From Candidatus Sulfopaludibacter sp. SbA3 (GTDB lineage: Bacteria; Acidobacteriota; Terriglobia; 2-12-FULL-54-10), in the NCBI GenBank assembly GCA_945865705.1, contig CAMBEY010000214.1, positions 1 through 5,242 on the forward strand: DNA of 5,242 bases, in the 5' to 3' direction. Position numbers and translations under genes: made by a program. Under the pieces are notes generated by a model, which saw nothing but the letters and a program-made list of their open reading frames with translations, did no database searches and was not told where the DNA came from. Numbering within the stretch: the stretch's first letter is position 1; each line of letters begins with the position of its first letter. Below are positions 5,227 through 5,242 of the stretch, piece by piece.

Positions 5227-5242
5227 TTTATCTTTAGCGTAC

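Overview
The window is GC-rich and most resembles an Acidobacteriota genome (Solibacter/Bryobacter-like). This is an inference from three things: long TolC-family proteins with glycine-rich loops, a fused MoaD-MoaE molybdopterin synthase, and non-coding repeats of types I associate with that phylum and with Verrucomicrobiota and Planctomycetota. No 16S rRNA or other phylogenetic marker is present, so the assignment is tentative. I found no tRNA, rRNA, CRISPR array, transposase or defence gene.

Layout. Positions 1-3587 (minus strand) hold two tandem, paralogous outer-membrane efflux proteins of the TolC/OEP family. The first gene (3587 down to 1701) is complete, with 628 residues. The second (1701 down to beyond position 1) is cut by the window edge after 567 residues. 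They join through a TAATG stop/start overlap and are almost certainly co-transcribed and translationally coupled. No inner-membrane pump or periplasmic adaptor is visible, so the substrate is unknown. Positions 3588-3877 are non-coding and contain a REP-like double hairpin and a CACAGAG-type dispersed repeat. Positions 3878-4126 (minus strand) encode a small unrecognised protein with two membrane segments. Positions 4127-4424 are a divergent intergenic region with 26-bp near-perfect inverted arms, a 15-bp tandem repeat with the core GTTACGCG, and a candidate promoter facing each way. Positions 4425-5171 (plus strand) encode a MoaD-MoaE fusion that should supply both subunits of molybdopterin synthase for molybdenum cofactor synthesis. 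The last 71 bases hold another repeat-like sequence (ATTCCGAGCG..GCGAGGAAT).

The three parts (efflux pair, small membrane protein, cofactor enzyme) show no clear shared pathway. The coding content is ordinary. The most unusual points are the coupled TolC pair, the odd signal peptide of the second copy, the symmetrical divergent control region, and the MoaD diglycine buried inside the fusion. I see no convincing new multi-gene system here.
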